In this document: piece after piece, positions 25,051 to 37,890 of the stretch
How positions within the stretch are numbered: position 1 is the stretch's first letter
How the letters are laid out: each line of letters begins with the position of its first letter
Origin: Welwitschia mirabilis
Taxonomy: Eukaryota > Gnetophyta > Gnetopsida > Welwitschiales
Direction of reading: 5' to 3'
Assembly: GCA_051453625.1 (NCBI GenBank)
Contig: JBOZIK010000001.1
Location: forward strand, 75,539,107-75,603,106
DNA: 64,000 nucleotides
Position numbers and translations under genes: made by a program
Notes under the pieces: generated by a model
Seen by the model: only the letters and a program-made list of their open reading frames with translations
Told to the model about the DNA's origin: nothing
Database searches by the model: none

Positions 25051-26560
25051 CTAAATGGTTGCATATGAAACTTCATCTAATTCTCTAAGTAATGGGAGAT
25101 GCCATAATGCATAAGAAACAAACTTGGTCTTTTCTTACTAATATGTGTTTAAGTAATAGGGAAATATCTCTTGCTTATTCATGAATTTATCATGAATTCA
25201 TCCAAATGTCTCATCCTATGGTATTTGGCTTTTGATCTCCTTTGCTATTTTGGTATTGACTGTATAGACTAACCTATACCACATGCAACTAAGATAATTT
25301 TATGCTTTGTCTTTCTTTTCTAGTGTAAACTTAAGATTAAAATCATATTCACCTAGTAGCTCCACTCATTATCATTGTTTCATGTTCAAGAGAGGTTGCT
25401 TATACAAAAATTCTAAACTTTTTTAATTAGCTATTAGTTGAAGTTAACATCTAAGAAGATAATATCTTTAGAATTTAAATGCGTAAATAATGGATAGTAG
25501 TTCTAAATCATGAACTAGGTAATTCTATTTATGTTTCTTTTATTTTATGTAGTTCATAAGCAATCACTCATTCATCTTACATTAGTACTACATCTATTCC
25601 TTCTCAACAAGAATTTGTTACCATTATGAACTTTTTGTCCATTTTTATAATCTTCAAAAGTAGGACTAAGGTTATTAGTAATTTAATTTTAATAAATGAT
25701 TTTCCACATCTAGAATTAAAATGAAATGATATTTTTTTCTTTTGATAAAATGATTATTAGACTCTAGATATTTGATAAATCTTAGTGTGAGGGTTTATAA
25801 AATCTTATAAGGCCAAGGAAATGTTTTAATCCTATGTAATTCTTTGGTTTAGATCTATGCCTTATTTTTTACACCTTTCTAGTATTAGTTTTAATGCCAT
25901 CTTGAGATTTGGTGTGCTCCAAATAATGGATGGACTTTCTAAAGAATTTTCATTTACTTAGCATGGTTGTTGATACATTCTATTTAAGTAACTATAATAC
26001 CAACAATAAGTGTTTGATATGATCATTCCTACTTTTTGAAAATACTAAAATATGATCCATGAAAATAATGATAAATTAGTCTAAATATGAATGGAAATTA
26101 TTATTCATTTGTATTATGAAGGTAGTAAGAGAATTTGTAAGATCAAATGACATAATAATAAATTTAAAGTGATCATATCTTATTCTAAATGTTCTTTTTG
26201 GGATGTATCTAGCCTTAATATAGATTTGATAATAGAGTGATTATAAATCAATTTTGATAAAGTACTCTGTACTTGCCAATTGATAAAATAGATTATCAAT
26301 TTAAGGAAAACGATATTTTCTTTTTGTTATTACCTTATTCAACTAATGATAGTCTATGAAAAGTTTAGAAGATCCATCTTTTTTTAAAAAAATAGCACGA
26401 GGGCTTATAATGTTGTACACTAGGCCTAATTTTTCCTTTATTCACTAGCTATTGAATTTATAATTTAAGTTCGTTAAGCTATATGATAGAGAATATGTAG
26501 GATGCTCAAGATATATGTTATGATCATAGTGTAATATCTATAGTATATTGAATAATTGTC
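25051..26560 (-). pseudogene. Chromovirus reverse transcriptase and RNase H
   Basis: Read on the - strand from about 26400: SPRAIFLKKDGSSKLFIDYH, then NKVITKRKYRFP, DNLFYQLASTEYFIKIDL, TFRIRYDHFKFIIMSF and FIIIFMDHILVFSKSRND at about 26030-26090. The last is the active-site box with the second Asp read as His (MDH). RNase H should lie around 25400-25900 but is too decayed to mark residues. The 5' part (gag, protease) is cut off by a 10-N gap and the CACTA-like end at 26.7 kb. Confidence 0.85.
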
Positions 26561-26662
26561 TTTAACAATAATTCAACTTTGTCTTCAAATAACTCCAGAA
26601 ACTTATGTAATTCTATTATTAGTTCAACCTTTCTTTGTTTTGTTACCATAGATTGATATAAT

Positions 26663-26672
26663 NNNNNNNNNN
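26663..26672. other. Assembly gap (10 N)
   Basis: A short N run between chromovirus sequence and the CACTA-like end. Confidence 0.99.
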
Positions 26673-26688
26673 GTGACCTTCTTTATAT

Positions 26689-27062
26689 CACTACTAGAAA
26701 TATAGGCTTTTAAGGCATTTCTAAAATGCCTTAAGAGGCCTTAAGAAACATCATAAACACTTTTAAAGAATTTTATAAGAAAACCCCTTAAAAAGCCTCA
26801 CATTAAAAGCATGCATGCTTTGAAGGTATTTGTAAAGCATTTTAATAAAAATGCCTTAGAGACATATTTGAGGAATTTTCATATGAGATACCTCCAAAGG
26901 ATTTTAAGGCATTAACTAATGTAAATGCCTTAAAAGCTTTTAAGGTGTTTTGTGATATAAACACCTTAAAAGTTTTTTGAGGAATTTTTCTCTTTTTCTT
27001 AATTTTTTGTGCATAAATTCGTCAAAATGTTTTTGAGGCATTCTAGAAAATAAATGCCTTAA
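26689..27062 (+). mobile_element. CACTA (En/Spm-type) transposon end with hairpin subterminal repeats
   Basis: It starts CACTACTAGAAAT, the terminal sequence typical of plant CACTA elements, followed by 350 bases filled with the motif ttttaaggcattt and its reverse complement aaatgccttaaaa. Several copies pair as hairpins: 26902-26935 (ttttaaggcatt..aatgccttaaaa) and 26937-26972 (cttttaaggtgttt..aaacaccttaaaag), plus weaker ones at each end. In CACTA elements subterminal motifs of this kind bind the TNPA-type protein. No opposite end or transposase was found, so the element's extent is unknown. Confidence 0.7.
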
Positions 27063-30000
27063 AATATGTAACTTTGGGAAAAAATTTACCACATAAAACT
27101 ATTAAAATATAATAGAATCCACTAACCATGAAATTGAATTCTAATATCAATAGTTATGTAAATTTAATTCATTCACATGAGATATAAGACATGAGATAGT
27201 TTACTTAATCTATATGTTGGATGTGTTTCTACAAATAATAGAGGCAATTAGAAATTTTTAGAAATGATTTAATATGAAAAAGATCTTTTAACTTCTTTGA
27301 AATTCTTTTAGCCCACTTCATGTACTGTAGCTTTATATAGCACTTTTAAATGATCTAAAGGAAGACCACAACAAACATAGTAACATGAGGTCTTGGAGCA
27401 CTGTCATCTGGCATTACTATAGTTACATTTTTCTTGTAGTAACAAGATACTCGATTCTCTTCCTTCATTGATTTATTTTATTTTTACAATCATTTGTACT
27501 TCTTATTGAGGCTTTTGCATGCTTTAATAAAATTTAATAAATGATTTCTTAGCTTGTTATTTGTGTTCTTCAAAGACCCTACTATGTCTTGATTTAACAC
27601 TAAATACTCTTTTTTATGATTGCTCAGACTTCTAATCTCTTTGGCACTACACCATTAATTCAAAAATGGAAAGAAAAAGTAGTAAGTTGTAGATAAGAAG
27701 CAAACGTTCTTATTGCATCCAAGCAAGAAACATCTCCTAGTAACCTGTTTTACCTATTTCTTAAACTTTATAAGTGTATTTCTAGTTCCTCTTTTGTTAA
27801 CTTCTATGTCTGCTAAAACTTTAGGCTTCATTCTTTTCAATCCAATTGCATCTCTTAATTACTGATACATTTCTTCTTATTCATAATCTACAAGAATTTA
27901 TTCATGATGTTTGTTGATGTTTGAAAATATGAAAATCAAAAATATCATATTATGAAATAAAACCTTAAAAGAATGAAATAAAAAGTAGTTTGTCATTCAT
28001 TTAACCATAGCTATTTACTCTAGTTTAAGGATCCAAAGGAATAAGACATATGAATTAGAAGACTAATAAAGGTTAATGAATCATGAAGAATAAAGGTTTT
28101 TGTGTGTACATATTCTTTATAGTTTTCTATCAACCCTTCACTTACTCTAATGTTTTTTAAAAACTGTGTTTCACTCTCATTTTCAAAGTGCTTTAAAAAT
28201 TTTATTTGCAACATTAATATATCATATAAAAAGACATAGGTAGAATAATATTTTTCCCCTTTGAATAAAATTTTAAGGATTCTATTTTAATATAAAACCA
28301 TCTTTTTATCCATTCCTTTTCTTTTGTGTTTTTTAATTCTAAGTGCTTCATCATTTCTTGCATGTTTACTTTTGATAAATCTAGAATAAGTTACCTATCC
28401 TAATTATATGTGGATGATATATCTTAAAGATTTACAAGTAAGATCTTGATATACTCATGCTTCCCTACTTGCTTTTTCCTTGACTTAAGATCCTCATGGA
28501 TCTCTTTAATAATATGCCTATCGATATACTATATTTAATAGAAAGAGATGTAGTATTAATAAATGACATTATAACAATACATTTGGCATAGATCTAGATG
28601 GTATTCATTATTAGATTCTATGGAATCAAATTTCCTTTCTTCTTTTTTCATGTATCATTAATAGATTATTTTGCATTTCCTCTATGTGATAGGCTTACCT
28701 TTTTATTTAGAATTTTTTTAATTTATATACATAACCTGTTACATGTATGTAACATGTAAAACTTCTACATTATACTAGTTTTTCTTATGCTATGCATATG
28801 TAATTTATGCTAAGCATCTAGCGAATTAATGTACATGTGTAATTTTCTAATTTTTCTAGCATTATTATTGAGTCACTCTAAAGATTTGGTCATGTGGAGA
28901 TAAATAATTTGATCCATGCCACAACATCTTATTCATTTGCAAAGGAAATCTTTAAGTTATAAAAGAGAAGAAAAAGGCAATAGGATTTTTAAGCATGTGT
29001 CATTTAAATGTGTAGAAGATGTTCACATGTGTTATCTTTGATATGGACAACATCTTTCTTAACATAGAAAATTCTATATTATGTTTAAGAATGGATAATG
29101 CTATTCACAGATATGTAGTAGTGGCCTTCTCCTTAGGGTATGATGGTCTCATTTGTAATTTTGTAGCTAATTATAGGTTTTCATTCCATTTTTTTCTAAC
29201 ATATGCAATTAAAGACCTCAAGAGATTCATCTTTAATAAAACTGGTCAAATTATATTAAGTTAAAACTTTATATTTGTTTCATTCACAATTTCTATCATT
29301 TAGATCTAAGATTTAGGATCCATTATATAAACTTAAAGTTTATTAATTAGTGTAAATTGATACATGAGTTTACCATGAAAAAGTATGTAAAAGAAGAAGG
29401 AGGTGTAATGCCAAAAAGGGCAAAAAGACATGCTTCAATAGCAAACTAAGTTATAGGATTTATATGTCATCAAAAAGTAATTAAGGTGCCTACAACATTT
29501 TGTTACTATCCCTTATGAATTCATTATTGTGAATAATAGTTTTTGTTAAAAGGGTAAGTGTTGTAAGGAAGAGAAATTATTCTCTATTGAATCAAGTAAA
29601 GTCCCTTTTTAGAAAAACATGTACATCATAGAAGTAAGACATTTTCATTACACATTGCTAGAACACTATCTATACTTTGTTTTTTGCACTATGTAAATTA
29701 TTACCTTTCTATTATTGTTATATCAACAATAACATGTCTCTAAGAAAAGGACTTGTATGTCTAAGTTTCTTCCTTTAGGTGAGAATGTCACTGGTTTCAA
29801 GAGATGAGAAGGGCACTAATTTATCAAGAGTTTTACTAATTCTAAGAGGTATGTCTTGTTTGGTTGGTGATGCTTCTCCTCTTTCCCTTTTTCAATTTTA
29901 TGACTTATTACTATTATATATACTACAAACAAAATGGGACTATCAATATGATCATCCAATTACTATGTTTCTAAGATTTACCTTTTTTTCTATTTTTTAT

Positions 30001-30239
30001 TATTTAGTTGATTATAAACTTTAGTTTAGGCCTATGTTTTAATGTCATAATAGAATTGAATAAGATAGAGAGATAGTTAACCTTAGGGAGGAGGGAGAAG
30101 GAAAAGAGATATTTTCCAATAGAAAATAGAACTATGTTGGATTACTTAAGACTTTTACTTCTCATAGAAAAATGAAATGTACTAGAATAGAATGCAGGAT
30201 GATCTATGGGTTGTGGGCTATTGCTATTTTTGTTATTAC
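27063..30239. other. Unrecognised stretch right of the CACTA end
   Basis: Could be the interior of the CACTA element, but no TNP2/TNPA-type domain was recognised. On the - strand, near 27690-27850, a short frame reads IGLKRMKPKVLADIEVNKRG without a family I can name. At 29019-29264 (+) an 81-residue frame begins MFTCVIFDMDNIFLN, superficially like a HAD-hydrolase D-x-D motif, but the rest does not fit. An 81-residue frame at 29779-30024 (+) is also unassigned. Confidence 0.35.
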
Positions 30240-31060
30240 TCATTGGGATTAACTATTTATGTTCTATGATAATTTTGCATATGATCTAGTAGTTGTTTAT
30301 GAATAATCTGAGTAGCACATCCACTACACACAATAGGAAAATTTCCATAAGCACAATTTTAATCATGAACTATACCATAAATTTTGACTCCATTGTTAGA
30401 AGAATTTCTTGAATTTTATTTAATGATGAAAAATAATTCATACTTATGTCTTTCTTGAGTTTCTCAAATATGAAGTAAGGAGAAAGATAAGCAATAATCA
30501 ACCATGAAGATTCCTTTCAAGAGAAGTTAGCACCATATAGACTATCACTAAAAGTATAGCTAGGGGTGTCCTTACATAAAGTTATTAGATCATTTTTTAA
30601 ATTCTAAGGTGAACATCATAATCCTAAATAATGCTTTTGATTCATCTATAATAATGGATGCATTAGCATTTGACATTCTAATTTCTATAACTAAGGATTC
30701 AACCAGGATACAACAAGCTCAGAATTTTACCACATTAAACACTACCCCTAAGTGAAAAGACCTCTAAATATTATGAAGTACTAAAGGCATTGCTAAGACT
30801 TAACCTTTAGATATTATAGTTAAATATCTAGTATTTAAAAGGCATGTCCTTTAATGTGAAAGTAAGAACATCAGTATGATAAGCATATGGTCCTAAAGGA
30901 GCTTGGTTTCCCTCTTCTAATCCTATAAGGCTGAATAAATCTTCTTATCTATAATAAGTCCTTCTTGTAAAATCTCTTGATGAGTACAAAGGGTATTTAC
31001 ACTAAGTAATAAGGAACTAGTAAAGGTATTTCTAATTTTTATTATACCAACAACAACCTC
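30240..31060 (-). pseudogene. Unidentified decayed coding region
   Basis: Read on the - strand, several protein-like strings occur in one direction but different frames: HQEILQEGLIIDKKIYSAL (about 30950-31010), QAPLGPYAYHTDVLTFTLKD (about 30850-30910), SNANASIIIDESKALFRIMM (about 30620-30680) and CAYGNFPIVCSGCATQII (about 30300-30350), the last with paired cysteines. Low stop density and ordinary composition suggest former coding sequence. I do not recognise the family; a mobile-element or viral origin cannot be excluded. Confidence 0.3.
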
Positions 31061-33329
31061 ATTTTACTGTACTCCAAAACTATTTTAGATGGCAATTTTT
31101 CAAGCTTTACTTGGTAATTTCAAATGTAAACATTGAAACTCAAACTAAAGTGCTAGGTATCTACTTGACAAAAGAAATGTATTTCTATTTATTTAACCTA
31201 TAACTCTAAGTTACTAAGTAGATGAATATTTAGAAGATCTACATGTTATAATGTTAAGGATTAATTCTAAAGAGTTTTGACTTCTGAACAAAATTTTAAA
31301 AATCACTGATACTATTGATATTAAAATGCTTTCATAGAAATAAAACACATTAAAAAAAATTAGTATTATTCAATAGCAAACTAAGTAAGAAAAAGAAAAC
31401 TAAAACAAAACTGCAATAAGAAGAAAATAAAGAAAATGAACATCCTCTTGTAATGGCTTGGAATCTAGACAATATAACCAAAATAGAATAACAAGAAGTA
31501 CCTGTAACCTCCATGTGGCTAATAAAACTTTGTGATGTACTATAAAATAGGTTGATGATGATTTTGTAAGTGCTTCAAAAATAACTTTAGAGCCATATTT
31601 TGGTACATATCTAAAAAATATGTTTTTTCAAGATAAGTGATATAATCTTAAATGAGTAAAAAGTAAATCCATTTAACAAGATGCTTTTATTATATGGAAT
31701 CCTTTATATTAATAACATCAAGGTAAGAGAGCTAAATTAAAAGACAAAGGACATTGTGAATTGCAAAATTTAAGATGTTATGAAATAATCTCATATCAAT
31801 GTACAACTATGTTTCTTTTATTGAAATAAACTAAGGTTTAATCCAAAAAAATAAAATTATTAAGCAAAACCAATTGAAAAAAATATTTTGTTTTAAGTAT
31901 TAATATTTGATTCTTAATTAAAGACAATTTTAAAATAAAAACCACACAACATGCAATATATCATTCTCTAGGTTAAATCCTTTAGACCATGAGGTAGTGT
32001 AGGACTTGAATATTAGAAGTGCTTAGAAAATTGAAATGATGTTTTTAAATGTTAAATAGAATAATTAAATAAGTATTATGTTAAAATAAATATAAATTAT
32101 AATGATTGTAATAATTTTTATGATTATGTCTATTAAAGAGATGCATACCTTTGCAAGATTGAAGTGCATTTTAGTAATTTATTTTTGACTGATAGAATGC
32201 CCATGTCCTAAAAGTTATTTTGGTTGTATAGAATCCTTATAAGAAATAAACAAAACAATCTAGATAAGAAATGTGTATTATAATATGTACATGCATGCAT
32301 ATTAAAATTGGCTGGTATCTGTTAATCCAAAAAATAGATAATGCTCATTAGCATTTTATGAATAATACAAGTTATTTTATGATAATAAATAATAGAAGTT
32401 AAAAAACCTTTTGAAAAAGTCTCAATGGTCCAATAAGATCACCAATGCTTCTCAAGATCCTGAATCTATCAAATAAGAACATGAAATATCAAAACACCTT
32501 TTTATAAAATTTCTACAAAGGAAATTAATTATTAAAATGATGATTAATCATAAATATCAGTTTAAAAGAATTAAGAAATCATAATGAACTATTGTAAGAA
32601 TCTAAATGAGATAATTTTCATTTTAGCCTTAAGTAGTATAATAAAAGATCAGCTTTTACTAAAAGGATCTTCTTCACAAACAAGGGAGATTACTTTAAAA
32701 ATAAGTAATCTCTTAAAACTCTAGTTACATAATCCTCACCATAGATCATTAGATATTTGATCCAATATCTAATTCCATTATGTAAGAAAGGAATGTGCCA
32801 AATCCAAATCTCTATTTCTAGTTAACCATTGATAAACTAAGAATTGTAATAAATTCATTTAAGCTTTAGTTGCTTTGTATTATTTTTTGCATTAAAAGAA
32901 ATGTTAAAAAAGATTATATATAATATTTTGCATATATAAATCATGCTTACACTAGAAGCACAATTTGCATTTGACCATGTGATAATTGATCTATATCATC
33001 AATGGCATAGTACTTCCTACTTAAATACTTCAAAATATCTTTGATAAATGCTAAGCTATGGCATACCTATATAACTTGAAATGTGAGAATGAGTATAAGA
33101 AAAGCTAACATCTATGTAAAAACCAAGAGAAGCCTCTAGTTTTGATAATACATAATGAAATTATTAGGTAACAACATTTAAAACTTCTCTTTTAGTAGAA
33201 TTTCTTGATTTAAGATACTAAATTAACAACATTGAAGCAACTTAAATATTTATAAGATATATAATAGTAAGAACCATAATATGCCTCAACATAAATGGAC
33301 TATTAAAAGTAGATCTATAAGAAATAAAA
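31061..33329. other. Mostly unrecognised; may hold decayed 3' exons of the hydrolase pseudogene
   Basis: On the - strand near 32400-32460 a stretch reads SIGDLIGPLRLFQK before a GT, and near 32960-33060 another reads LAFIKDILKYLSRKYYAIDD after an AG. Both sit downstream of the recognised hydrolase exons, but the match to that family is too weak to annotate as exons. Confidence 0.25.
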
Positions 33330-33587
33330 TTACTAATTTTATGACCTTAAATAGAGGGAAATTGTAGTTGTGAAATTAAGTCTTCATCCACTAACTAGGG
33401 TTTATGGAATACAATGTCTATATGGCAAAGATCATATTGTTAATATCCTTCTTAATATCAATTTGAAATTATTTTTATAGTGAGAAGTGTTAAAATTTGA
33501 TTTGAACACACAATCACCTATTAATAAATAATGATCTAAATTGATAGCTTTAATGAAAAGAAAATAAAAAATTTAATTAGTACTTAC

Positions 33588-33671
33588 AACTTTCTCTTTA
33601 GCCACTAAATAAGTTTCTATAATAGCAAGTCCTGCACCTCTTCCAATTGCAAGGCCATGTATTAAAGAGAT
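33588..33671 (-). pseudogene. Best-preserved exon of the hydrolase-like pseudogene
   Basis: 84 bases, 28 codons, no stop: ISLIHGLAIGRGAGLAII is followed by ETYLVAKEKV. The family has GGGAG for the glycine-rich oxyanion loop; here it is GRGAG. It is bounded by TTTGTAG before and GTAAGTAC after, both good plant splice sites. Confidence 0.7.
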
Positions 33672-35221
33672 CTACAAATTAATAATGTAAGAGTTAATGT
33701 ATAAAATAAAATACAAAATAGTACATTGTATTAATATATTTTTAAGTAATAATAATAACATATACATACATACAAGCTAAAGATGTAACTTATGCGATAC
33801 TTACTGGCATATAGGGAAAAAGAAAGAATTTATTTTATTATAAACTAAGTTAATTTATACTTTAAAGAAAATCCTTACTAGATATTTCTTATATGTATGA
33901 ATATGGTACATTAGCCAATACATCCTGCAAATCACTTCAATGTTTGAATCATTTGGGAAAAGGTTATTGAAAAGTTTAGAGTTTCAACAGATTTTTTCTA
34001 CCACTTCACTTTTTATAAAAAATGAAATTCAAATTAATATTGTATTTTTCTATGTCACTCTTGTATGGGCACAAATATTTGTTCTTCTTTTATAACTAGA
34101 TGTATTGTGTTACATAATAGAAGAGCTAAAGAGTAGAAAGAAATAAGAACAATGGAGCTAAGAGCACTTGTACAAACAAATTGATTCAAAAATCTTACAA
34201 TAAGTGAAGGAATTACCAATGAAAATGTTAAAGAGAGAACTAAAGTAATAAGGTAGATTAGAAATAGAAACCACCAACCTTTTTAACAAAATTAGTTTGA
34301 AAAAAATAAATTAAGTCATTCAATTAAAAAGAAATCAAGAAATTTACAAGAAAGTAACTTTTCTAGCAGTTCCAATTGGACATGTTTTTATGCATATAAA
34401 GACATACATGTAGAATATAAGCCTTGTTTTAGCAATAAAAAATATAATCTATTTAGTTTACTAGGGGTAACATAATCAATCATGTAACTCATGAATTTGG
34501 GATATATAACACTTTTATCATAAAACTTTAACGATCCATGATTTAGATGAATAACTAAATATCATAAAATAAATTATCATATTCCAAATATTTAAAAATG
34601 TCTAACCCATCATCAAAATTATAAAGAAATGACATTGAAAAATAAAGTAATAATGAAATAATAAATTAAGTAGGAACTGAAGCAAAGCTTTATGTTAAAA
34701 AAAAAATTTAGGAGTTAAATATTAGAGACATAGATGAAGAGAATAATTTGTTATGGGAACTTCTCAAGGAAATGCTATTACAATTGTATTGTAATGCTAG
34801 GAATATGATGCAAAAGATAACATTAATAAATCAAATTTAATAGGTAACTTCTAGTTTTTCAAAACATTTTTAGAATCATTTGAATTAATGCAAACTTTGT
34901 GTTGTGGTGTGTATTTATGCATGCTTTAACATTCAAATAGATTTTATCATTAGTAATAAAAATAGATATTACGCATAATACATCACGCTAGAATAATGGG
35001 AGTAACTTAAATGTTGTATTTCATTGAAGTCTATTCATAAAGAAAACTTAGGTTGCTTTTATAACATAAATCTTGGGAAATGAAAATGATTAAGAACAAA
35101 GTAACTAAATAAAACTAACATGTAAAGTGAAAGATGTAATCTAATATAACATGCAATGTAAATTCCTTAACCCTAGTTGTTCTTCAGCCCTAACAAGAGC
35201 TACCCTTGATAATCTATATCA

Positions 35222-35705
35222 TGTTAGAAATTATCACTAGATCTAGGGTAACATTAGACTATAAGGGACATAAGAAATCTATAATGCAAAAAAATATATA
35301 TATGTAAAGAAATTTAATATTTATATTAAAAGAGTACTATTCATTTAGGTTATAAAACAGTTGAGTCTCAATAGAGAAAACTCAACCCTCTACCAAGTTC
35401 TCATCTTTCTGAACTCATAAAGATGGATCTCCCGCCCTTTGCTCTCCTATCACGAGAATATCTATTGCATTAAACATCAATTAGAGAGTAGAAGTGGGGG
35501 CCTTACTTATAGGAAATACAATAAAAACAAAGAGACAGAAGGTGCAATTACGCGCACTCATTAACTGCTCAGAAATAGATGAAATGGCTAAGAGAATCTG
35601 TGACAGTCACATGTCAGTGTCATCTAGACTATCATCTAGATGACCTAGGGGATAATAGAACATTACAAAATATCTCCAAAAGTGATTAGTTAGTATCCCA
35701 CATCA
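35222..35705 (-). repeat. Possible copia-type LTR inside an intron of the hydrolase pseudogene
   Basis: Read on the - strand it starts TGATGTGGGATACTAAC, has a tataagtaaggccccc promoter-like box about two thirds in from plus coordinate 35222, and ends ..atttctaaca followed by tgatatagat, similar to the TGGTATCAGAGC primer site. This patch is clearly richer in G+C and less eroded than its surroundings (contains cccgccc and gcgcgc). No matching 5-base duplication flanks it and no second LTR was found. It also holds the palindrome gtcatctag..ctagatgac. Confidence 0.4.
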
Positions 35706-37890
35706 TTGGTCATCGTCTAGTATTGTTGTGTAGATGACAGAAGAAATGAAAATCTTCTTTAATGTCTTTCATAAGGAGAAACTTAACCGTTTTCACATAA
35801 AAAGCTCTATTCTCTAGAAAGTGTCTTAAATATATCAGATTTGGATAACATCTGCACTTTTTTAAGATTTCCTCTTGTAACTCCAAAATCCTTAGATAAA
35901 CGTATATCAAAGTTCTACAAAACAACTCATAAAACCCATCAAATAACCATAAATTAGTAGCGTAACACTTTGTCAAACTACAAAAGAATTATGATTAATA
36001 AATCTCCACTTAATTACACTTTAAAATTCACAAATTTGGTTGATTTAGATTTATCCATTTATAAATTAATTATGAGATAGAAGTGCCTTAGATTTCAAAA
36101 ACATGAATCATGTAAAAATCTTGAAGAGAGAAATCATCCTTATATGCCTATCAAAGAGGAGAAGGAATAGGCAACAACCAAGCTTTCCAAGTAGAAAATC
36201 CAAAATGAATGAAATAAAAAAAATATCTTATAAGGATATGAAATTCTTTAAAAATTATAAGATAAACTCTACCTTGGGTTTTTAACATGGAAAAGAACAT
36301 AGTCTTATGATAAGAATAATTCTAATGACAAGATTAATAAGAGTTAGATGGAAATGCATAGGTTTACCATTACTAAAACCAAAAAAAAAAAAAAAAAAAA
36401 GAAGTAGAAATATAAAAGAAAAATAAATATCAAATATTTAAAATTTATAAAACTTCTTCAAAAAATGTTTTAAAAATGCAATAAAGCACCATTTGCAAAA
36501 AATGGAAAGGTCCTTTTATTAATAAAATAGCATTACAAAGGGCTCTTGCATGCTTATTATGTATAAAATGATTACATAATGATCAGTATCTACATTTTTA
36601 AATGGATACATGAAAGGACATAATGAGCTTAAAGCCTAGATGATGTTCTAGCCATAGGTTTCATTATGTATAATGCTGGTTTTATAGTTTTGATGATGAT
36701 GATTTACCAAAATGAATTAGATTTCAAATGAGGAATTCATTAGGATATTTATAGGAATTTATAGGCCTTTTAAGGGACTACCACTTGTTAAAATGTACTA
36801 GGTTAATTCCTCACAATGTTTCTGAAGGTTTGGAGAGTCCAAACTCATTTTTTAAAGATGTTTTAGGCATCCAAAGAGGTGAATATGTCCTACTTGGGGT
36901 TTTAGATTATTAGGATATAAACATGACTAAATATAACCATTTAACAGGTAGCCTATCTCTAACTACTTATGGTATAAAATAATGTTATAGATCAATTAAT
37001 ACTTTATAATCTTATAGTGAATAAGTAGCATAAGATGCTTCAAAATCCTATAAGTAATGTAAAGAACTCAAACTATCGGAGTTTACTATAACATAGAATT
37101 GAGCTACCACATTTACTAGATGCTTCGATCCTGGTATCATACATTACTAGGACTTTGTATGCTATTAAAGGAAATGCCTTGCACTAGATGATTCTATTTT
37201 AGACTAACAAGTCTTCAATTGACCTTGATTGGCCAATCTAATTCTACACTTAAATAATATATGTTTAAACTCAAGTCATTAATCCAATGAAATTAAAGAA
37301 GGAAAAAATAGAGCTACTAAAACAATTGAAAAATGTATTTTAAAGGAACAACTTGGGTAGAATGGAGAGAAACAAGTAGATTAATGTAAATAGACAAATC
37401 ATAATACACCTATGTAATGAATCATGATATAATCAATTCAAATACACATAAGCTCTAGTATTATGACATAACTTAGATCCTAATCTATAGTATTATTACT
37501 ATAAAAAGTTCAATAATAGCCTTGATATGTGAATAATAAAATAATAACAAATGTCATATAAGGAATAAGACAATAAACAGAAGTATACATTTTAATGTTT
37601 TGCATATTGAAATGGAACAAAAGCCCACTGCTCAACTCCTCTTCCATTATAAAACATCTACAAATCCGCTTTAGTAGAGAATGCTCTTTTAGCATCCTGA
37701 AAGACCAAAATGCATCAATACAAATATTGATAATAAATCACAATCATTTCAATTTATATTTATAGAAGAAGCTAGCATTTAATAATTAAGGAATATAATT
37801 ACCTTTAGAATTATAACTTTAGCATTATCAATCTTTTTCCCCTTCTTAAATAGTTAAGCTATTTGTAATACCTAATAAATTTGTAAAGTG

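Larger units (their letters stand above)
33330..37890 (-). pseudogene. 3-hydroxyisobutyryl-CoA hydrolase-like (crotonase family) pseudogene
   Basis: The family hydrolyses 3-hydroxyisobutyryl-CoA in valine breakdown. Four - strand pieces keep family order. (1) 37803-37853: LFKKGKKIDNAKVIILK, then a GT donor. (2) After an AG, from 37696 down to 37640: DAKRAFSTKADL, an in-frame TAG, then MFYNGR. (3) 33671-33588: a complete exon between AG and GTAAGT. (4) From 33417 down, after TATAG: a frameshifted piece with a Pro-stop-Thr string where PET/PEA is expected. The family Gly-Gly-Asp oxyanion motif reads Lys-Ala-Asp. Closest in my reading to mitochondrial plant forms (DLKMFY.GR). The internal stop and frameshift argue for a pseudogene; a recently silenced gene is possible. 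Confidence 0.65.

Noticed and set aside
29019-29264. HAD-hydrolase-like start (VIFDMDN)
   Set aside because: Only the first ten residues resemble the motif; the rest has no HAD features and is AT-driven. Kept only as a remark.
30240-31060. Endogenous pararetrovirus origin for the unassigned coding region
   Set aside because: No RT, protease or movement-protein motif could be identified with confidence, so the family was left open.
36380-36400. A-run that might mark a LINE or processed pseudogene tail
   Set aside because: No LINE RT or cDNA-like sequence lies upstream, and the region is generally A-rich.
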